Of a DNA stretch of 64,000 nucleotides, positions 59,814 through 64,000 are shown piece after piece. The stretch comes from an uncultured Bacilli bacterium (GTDB lineage Bacteria > Bacillota_I > Bacilli_A > RF39 > UBA660). The notes below the pieces were generated by a model. That model ran no database searches. It was given only the letters and a program-made list of their open reading frames with translations, and had not been told where the DNA came from. The stretch is from the NCBI GenBank assembly GCA_910584165.1, contig CAJTZU010000002.1, positions 1 to 64,000 of the forward strand. Direction: 5' to 3'. The translations under genes were made by a program, and so were the position numbers. The stretch's first letter is position 1. Each line of letters begins with the position of its first letter.

Positions 59814-61979
59814 ATGTTAAATTTAATTGAAAGTGTTAGAAAGCTTTTTAAAACAAAAGGAGCTCGTTTCTCATTAAAGGAACTTGCCGAAGTTTTAACA
59901 TTAAGAGGAGATGAATTGGAAGTTCTAAAACTCGCTTTAAATGAATTAGAACTAGGTGGAGAAATCTATTTAAATGATTCTCAAGAATACATACCGTTTC
60001 CAAAAGATCAAAATTTAGCAATCGGACAATTACGATTTGATAAACGTCGCAATCCATTTGTCTTAATTGGTCATAGTATGGTCTTTATTCCTGAGAATCA
60101 TCTAAATGGTGCTATTAAAGGAGATACTGTCTTAATTAGAAGAAATAATTTTGTAGGTATGGGAGAAACAAAAACAGTCGTTACTAAAATCCTAAATAGA
60201 CAACATCATTTTATTATCTTTGAATGTTATAAAAACCAAGGGAAAAAAAGGGTTAGACCATATAATAGTCCTTTTAAATGTCATATTTCCTTAAGCAAAA
60301 AGGATTGGGACTCAATTTCAGTAGGCGATAGATTTGGTGTACAAGTAGATAAAGTTAATCATAATGGAATCTTTCATGGAGATATAAGTTTTAAAATAGG
60401 TAGTAAAAACGATCCTTTTTTACCGCTAAAAACAATTGCTGCTTCCCATGGAATTAGAATCGATTTTCCAGAAGAAGTAAATTTAGAAGCTGAGGAAATT
60501 CCTACTACTATTAGAGAAGAGAAAATAGAAGAAGAAATTAGAAATGGTCGCGTTGACTTAAGAAAAAAAATAATTTTTACTATTGATGGAGAACATTCTA
60601 AAGATTTAGATGATGCAGTTAGTCTAGAAATCAACGACAAAGGAAATTATGTATTAGGGGTTCATATTGCAGATGTTGCATACTATGTTAAAGAAGGAAC
60701 TGCTATCCAAAAAGAGGCCGCTTTAAGAGGAACTAGTTACTACTTTAGTACTCTAGTAATTCCAATGCTTCCCCCTACTTTATCTAACGGGATTTGTTCC
60801 TTAAATCCTAACCAAGACCGTTTCACTAGAACAACGGAAATAGAAATTAATCCAATGGGAGAAATTTTAAATTTCAAACAGTATAAAAGTATTATTCATT
60901 CTAAGAAAAAAATGACTTATGAAAGTATTAATCAAATCTTTGAGGAAGGCATTTCCTTAGAAGAATATCAAACATTTATTCCAACTTTAAGAAATATGTT
61001 TCAACTATCTAGTATTCTTGAAAAAAAGAAAGAACAACGTGGGTATATTAATTTTGGAACAGAGGATTTCTTCATTACTACTGATGAAAATGGAAAGCCA
61101 AAAGAGATTCTCCCTAGAAAAAGAGGGATGGCTGAAAAATTAATCGAAAACTTTATGCTATTAGCCAATGAAATCACTGCCATTTATCAGCAAAATATGC
61201 AATTTTTAAATCAAGAATTACCATTTATTTATCGTGTTCATGGGTATCCTGATGAAAAACGAATAGCAGAAATTATTACTTACTTAAAAAATAGCGGTTT
61301 TTATATTGAAGAAAAAGATTATCATGACCCAAAAGAATTTCAATTACTTTTAAAATCATTAGCAACACTTCCTGCTTTTCCGGCTATTTCTGATGTTCTT
61401 ATTCGAGGACTATCCAAAGCAAAATATAGTGTAAATAACATTGGGCACTATGGTTTAGCGCTCGGCTATTATACACACTCAACTTCTCCTATCAGAAGAT
61501 ATTCTGATTTACAAACACAATATAATATGGATAAATATACAGAACAAGATTTATCTAGAATTGATATGGAAGAGCAAGCTGATAAAATCATCCAGATTTG
61601 TAAACACACTACCAAGGTAGAAAAAATAGCAGATGTCACCGATAGAGATATTACAGGATATCAATTTGTTCAATATATGGAAAATAAAATTGGGCAAACT
61701 TTTACTGGTATGATTACTTATATTAGTAAACATCATATTATTGTAAGAACTACTAACTATGTAATTGGTACCATTGAAACAAACGAATTATTAGATAGAG
61801 GATATAAACTAATTGACCAAGGGACTACTTTATTTGATCCAAAAACGAAAAAACATTTACGAATCGGAGATTTAATAGAAGTTGTTTTAAAACAAACAAG
61901 TTTAGAAGATAGAAAAATTTTATTTTCTATCCCTAATTCTAAAGAAAAAGTTTATAAAAAAAATAGTTTGCTACCTTAG
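59814..61979 (+). CDS. rnr: Ribonuclease R
   Basis: This 721-residue 3'-5' exoribonuclease has an N-terminal winged-helix segment, cold-shock-like OB domains (GQLRFDKRRNPFVLIG), the RNB catalytic domain with TIDGEHSKDLDDAVSLE (Asp cluster; core DLDDAV), NFMLLANEITA and HSTSPIRRYSDL. A C-terminal S1 domain follows (FTGMITYISKHHIIVRT). RNase R degrades structured mRNA, rRNA and tmRNA-tagged mRNA. Usually it lies beside secG/smpB; here it is alone. Its end overlaps the convergent gene by 9 bp. Confidence 0.96.
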   Translation: MLNLIESVRKLFKTKGARFSLKELAEVLTLRGDELEVLKLALNELELGGEIYLNDSQEYIPFPKDQNLAIGQLRFDKRRNPFVLIGHSMVFIPENHLNGAIKGDTVLIRRNNFVGMGETKTVVTKILNRQHHFIIFECYKNQGKKRVRPYNSPFKCHISLSKKDWDSISVGDRFGVQVDKVNHNGIFHGDISFKIGSKNDPFLPLKTIAASHGIRIDFPEEVNLEAEEIPTTIREEKIEEEIRNGRVDLRKKIIFTIDGEHSKDLDDAVSLEINDKGNYVLGVHIADVAYYVKEGTAIQKEAALRGTSYYFSTLVIPMLPPTLSNGICSLNPNQDRFTRTTEIEINPMGEILNFKQYKSIIHSKKKMTYESINQIFEEGISLEEYQTFIPTLRNMFQLSSILEKKKEQRGYINFGTEDFFITTDENGKPKEILPRKRGMAEKLIENFMLLANEITAIYQQNMQFLNQELPFIYRVHGYPDEKRIAEIITYLKNSGFYIEEKDYHDPKEFQLLLKSLATLPAFPAISDVLIRGLSKAKYSVNNIGHYGLALGYYTHSTSPIRRYSDLQTQYNMDKYTEQDLSRIDMEEQADKIIQICKHTTKVEKIADVTDRDITGYQFVQYMENKIGQTFTGMITYISKHHIIVRTTNYVIGTIETNELLDRGYKLIDQGTTLFDPKTKKHLRIGDLIEVVLKQTSLEDRKILFSIPNSKEKVYKKNSLLP

Positions 61980-61990
61980 CAAACTTTTTT
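61965..61990 (+). terminator. Terminator overlapping the rnr stop
   Basis: AGTTTGCTA / TAGCAAACT form a 9-bp stem with a 3-nt loop and a T run. It includes the last rnr codons and the stop of the convergent gene. Confidence 0.85.
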
Positions 61991-62432
61991 CTTCTGGTTT
62001 TTGATATAAATACATAGAAAGCCCTAAATAAAAATTATAAATTTTCTCAATCTTCGTTTGAACATTTGGCGCTTTTTCTATTACTGCACTTTTTTCTTCC
62101 TCCAAAACTTTAGAGGATTTCCAAGAAAACTCTTGAACATTATTGTCAGAATCTATAGAAGCTCCAGTATAAGGTACTACTGGAATGCCTGAAATAGTTT
62201 CAATACTCTTTGCTTCTTCTGGAATACAAACTTCATCAATTTGGGACTTCACCTCTCCAATAGATACTTTTAAACGTTTTAAACGTGCTGACAACAACTC
62301 TATTTGAACTTGTAAGGTAGTTCTCATAAGTTCATCTTTTGTCCGAATAAACTGCCTAATAAACTCTATTATCAAATCTGAAAGTTCTTTTAGCTTTCCC
62401 ATTTCTTCCATATTTATTCCCGATTCTGGCAT
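61971..62432 (-). CDS. Hypothetical coiled-coil protein, 153 residues
   Basis: The first ~75 residues are a helical bundle (LKELSDLIIEFIRQFIRTKDEL, then TTLQVQIELLSARLKRLKVSIGEV; core VQIELLSARLKRLK). The second half is less ordered (IPVVPYTGASIDSDNN), followed by a C-terminal helix. I do not recognise a family; it resembles small structural or scaffolding proteins. It starts at 62432 with an AAGGTGAG site. It is divergent from the NlpC/P60 gene and overlaps rnr at its end. Confidence 0.55.
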   Translation of the reverse strand: MPESGINMEEMGKLKELSDLIIEFIRQFIRTKDELMRTTLQVQIELLSARLKRLKVSIGEVKSQIDEVCIPEEAKSIETISGIPVVPYTGASIDSDNNVQEFSWKSSKVLEEEKSAVIEKAPNVQTKIEKIYNFYLGLSMYLYQKPEEKSLLR

Positions 62433-62527
62433 ACTCTCACCTTCTTAAATTAATTATACATGATTTCTCCCTAAAATAAACATTTTTTCTATGATTTTTT
62501 CATATTTTTTAATAGAAAAGAGGAAAT

Positions 62528-63574
62528 ATGAATCAAATTATTCTTTCAAAGGATGAAATTGAAAATGAAAATATAAGAATGCGATTAGAGGAAGATTCTC
62601 TCATCTCTTTAAGTTCTTATCCAAAAACAAAAACTAGGCAGGAAATAATAGAAGAAATTACAAGTTCTTCTGTTACTAAAATGGATATTCCAAAAGAAAT
62701 TTTAGAAAATAGAAATATTAAAAAAATACCTGAGGAAACGACTATTACTTATGGAATTACAACAAAACGCTGCACTTTAAAATACTTACCAACAATAGAA
62801 GATTTCTATTCATCAAACATCGTATCGGAGAATACAGCAACTGAATTACCTTATGCTACCCCACTTCTAATCATTCATCAAAGTGAAGACCAAAAGTGGT
62901 TATTTATTCAATGTTCTTTTTATAAAGGATGGCTTTTAAAAGAGGATATCTTATGTATAACTGAGCAAGAATTTTCACTATTTTTAAATCCTGAAAAGTT
63001 TATTACTATTACAAAACCATTACTACCATTCCATAATACTTACTTAGATTTAGGGGTTACTCTACCCGTTTTAGGGGTTCATGAAAACTACTTTGAAATC
63101 TTTATACCTGATAAGGAGAAAATAAAAATTGAACCATTTTATAAAGGTTCTTGTACATTAGGTTACTTACCATATACCAAAGAAAATATTATAAACCTTG
63201 CTAAATCCTATATTGGAATACCTTATTCTTGGGGTGGAAAAAAGTATGGAGTCGATTGCTCTTTTTTCATCTTCACCCTATTTAAAACTTTTGGTTTTCA
63301 ATTTCCAAGAAACACAAAAGAACAAGAAAGAGTTATTGGCTTGAAAAAAATAGATTTAAAAGGAAAAACAGAAATAGAGAAAAAAGAAATTTTAAAAACA
63401 CTTGATTACCCTGCAATCTTTCATAAAGAAGGACACATTTTATTAGGAATTTCTAATACCCAGGTTATCCATGCATATGGGGACGTAAAAAGAGTTATTT
63501 TGTCTGAAATAGAAACTTGTTATGGTACTAATTTATTTCCGTTTTTAACAACTGTTACCTGCCTATTAAAATAA
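62528..63574 (+). CDS. Cytoplasmic NlpC/P60 peptidase (YkfC/DPP VI-like)
   Basis: This 348-residue protein has an N-terminal half of SH3-like strands (TKRCTLKYLPTIEDFYSS, WLFIQCSFYKGWLLKED) and a C-terminal NlpC/P60 domain: IGIPYSWGGKKYGVDCSFFIF with catalytic C244, EGHILLGI with H303 and VIHAYG with H315. There is no signal peptide, unlike secreted P60 hydrolases. This fits the gamma-D-glutamyl-L-diamino-acid dipeptidyl-peptidases of the YkfC/DPP VI type, which recycle murein peptides or act in sporulation. The substrate is inferred from the architecture. Confidence 0.8.
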   Translation: MNQIILSKDEIENENIRMRLEEDSLISLSSYPKTKTRQEIIEEITSSSVTKMDIPKEILENRNIKKIPEETTITYGITTKRCTLKYLPTIEDFYSSNIVSENTATELPYATPLLIIHQSEDQKWLFIQCSFYKGWLLKEDILCITEQEFSLFLNPEKFITITKPLLPFHNTYLDLGVTLPVLGVHENYFEIFIPDKEKIKIEPFYKGSCTLGYLPYTKENIINLAKSYIGIPYSWGGKKYGVDCSFFIFTLFKTFGFQFPRNTKEQERVIGLKKIDLKGKTEIEKKEILKTLDYPAIFHKEGHILLGISNTQVIHAYGDVKRVILSEIETCYGTNLFPFLTTVTCLLK

Positions 63575-63590
63575 TATTTATAAAAAGATA

Positions 63591-63619
63591 TTGACAGATT
63601 AAAATTTTATTTATATACT
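63591..63619 (+). promoter_or_regulatory. Promoter of the gene at the right edge
   Basis: Perfect -35 TTGACA (63591-63596), 17 bp, TATACT (63614-63619), 27 bp before the start codon. Confidence 0.8.
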
Positions 63620-63645
63620 GATTGTGAATAGAATGGGGTGAATTT

Positions 63646-64000
63646 ATGGACTTAAAAACAGATAAACTATTATTACACGCATCTTTAGTAGATCAAATGC
63701 TAGATGAACTTTCTCCTATTAGTACCTTTATGAAACAGGAGGAGTATCAGAAAGTATATGATTATGTCAATACTTTAAAAAGTAAAAAATGGTTTTTGGA
63801 TGCTAATTTTTTTAAGCCTATTAATCTGCCAAAAAAGGAAGATATTCTTCCATTTTCATTAAAACTATATACCGATTCTAAATCACAAAAATTATCAGAT
63901 TCTCTTGCTATTATTCCCTATGAATTTCAGTATATCAAAAAAGATTTACCAGAATTTGATGTTATTATTATTAGAATGTCACTAGATTCCAAAAGTTATA
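63646..64000 (+). CDS. Hypothetical protein, 5' part (runs off the window)
   Basis: The ATG at 63646 follows GGGGTGAATTT, a good ribosome-binding site. The visible ~118 residues (MDLKTDKLLLHASLVDQMLDEL, whose beginning is MDLKTDKLLLHAS, then QEEYQKVYDYVNTLKSKKWF and FDVIIIRMSLDSKSY) suggest a soluble alpha/beta protein. I recognise no family and the 3' end is outside the window. It is monocistronic so far as seen. Confidence 0.65.
   Translation, partial: MDLKTDKLLLHASLVDQMLDELSPISTFMKQEEYQKVYDYVNTLKSKKWFLDANFFKPINLPKKEDILPFSLKLYTDSKSQKLSDSLAIIPYEFQYIKKDLPEFDVIIIRMSLDSKSY

Noticed and set aside
1..64000. CRISPR arrays, prophages, complete IS elements, rRNA operons
   Set aside because: No regularly spaced direct repeats, phage structural genes, transposase with terminal repeats or rRNA sequences were seen.

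Overview
This is a low-GC, densely packed bacterial chromosome segment using the standard code (TGA works as a stop, for example at the end of gerKA). It encodes endospore genes: a gerK-type germinant receptor operon (12832-16462), dacB-spmA-spmB (18843-20966), two CotF-like coat proteins (53072-53606) and probably a YutH-like coat protein (840-1676). It also has a GGTGAT/GGAGG Shine-Dalgarno style, TTGACA/TATAAT promoters, phosphoketolase and an Ecf/truA block. I infer an anaerobic, spore-forming Firmicute of the Bacilli/Erysipelotrichia/RF39-like gut lineages. No rRNA gene, prophage, IS element or CRISPR array is visible, and no gene-free stretch exceeds 300 bases.

Layout. 1-5.9 kb: a cut-off tRNA-Val, an S1-domain protein, an Nfu-type Fe-S scaffold, truA with two divergent EcfA ATPases but no ecfT, and fhs. 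5.9-12.7 kb: a 1205-residue sigma-70-like protein with many extra region-4-like modules, pepD and two orphans. 12.8-21 kb: germination and spore-maturation genes interleaved with a ferredoxin, rluB and a lipoprotein. 21-34 kb: a 1290-residue orphan behind a cold-shock-like ORF, a Ca2+-type P-ATPase, a frameshifted zinc-ribbon membrane protein, small regulators, a cell-wall enzyme, a nitroreductase, a transglutaminase-like protein and pgi. 34-45 kb: a 2554-residue cyclic beta-1,2-glucan synthase homologue (GT84/GH94 type) touching pgi, then a tandem HTH-repeat protein and an MscS channel. 45-52 kb: a YnbB-type lyase and SDR operon, a methyltransferase-like protein, a stand-alone reverse transcriptase with a structured leader, an Asn-rich surface metallopeptidase and a vWA protein. 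52-64 kb: coat proteins, a uracil-DNA-glycosylase-like protein, a ferritin-like protein, phosphoketolase, a helical-repeat protein, RNase R and an NlpC/P60 peptidase.

The strongest candidate for something undescribed is the reverse transcriptase at 48580-49767. It is alone in its transcription unit, with its own promoter, a leader of about 123 nt and its own terminator. The predicted transcription start falls at the 5' arm of a perfect inverted repeat whose 3' arm touches the start codon. Between the arms lie a GAAA-capped hairpin, an 18-nt palindrome and further stems. This arrangement recalls retron a1/a2-flanked RNA, yet the RT lacks the retron-specific motifs and has group-II-like motifs without a maturase endonuclease or a recognisable intron. 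Other notable items are the giant sigma-like protein, the glucan synthase in a spore former, the EcfA pair with lost catalytic residues, and two likely frameshifts (28389-28927; 11717-11808).
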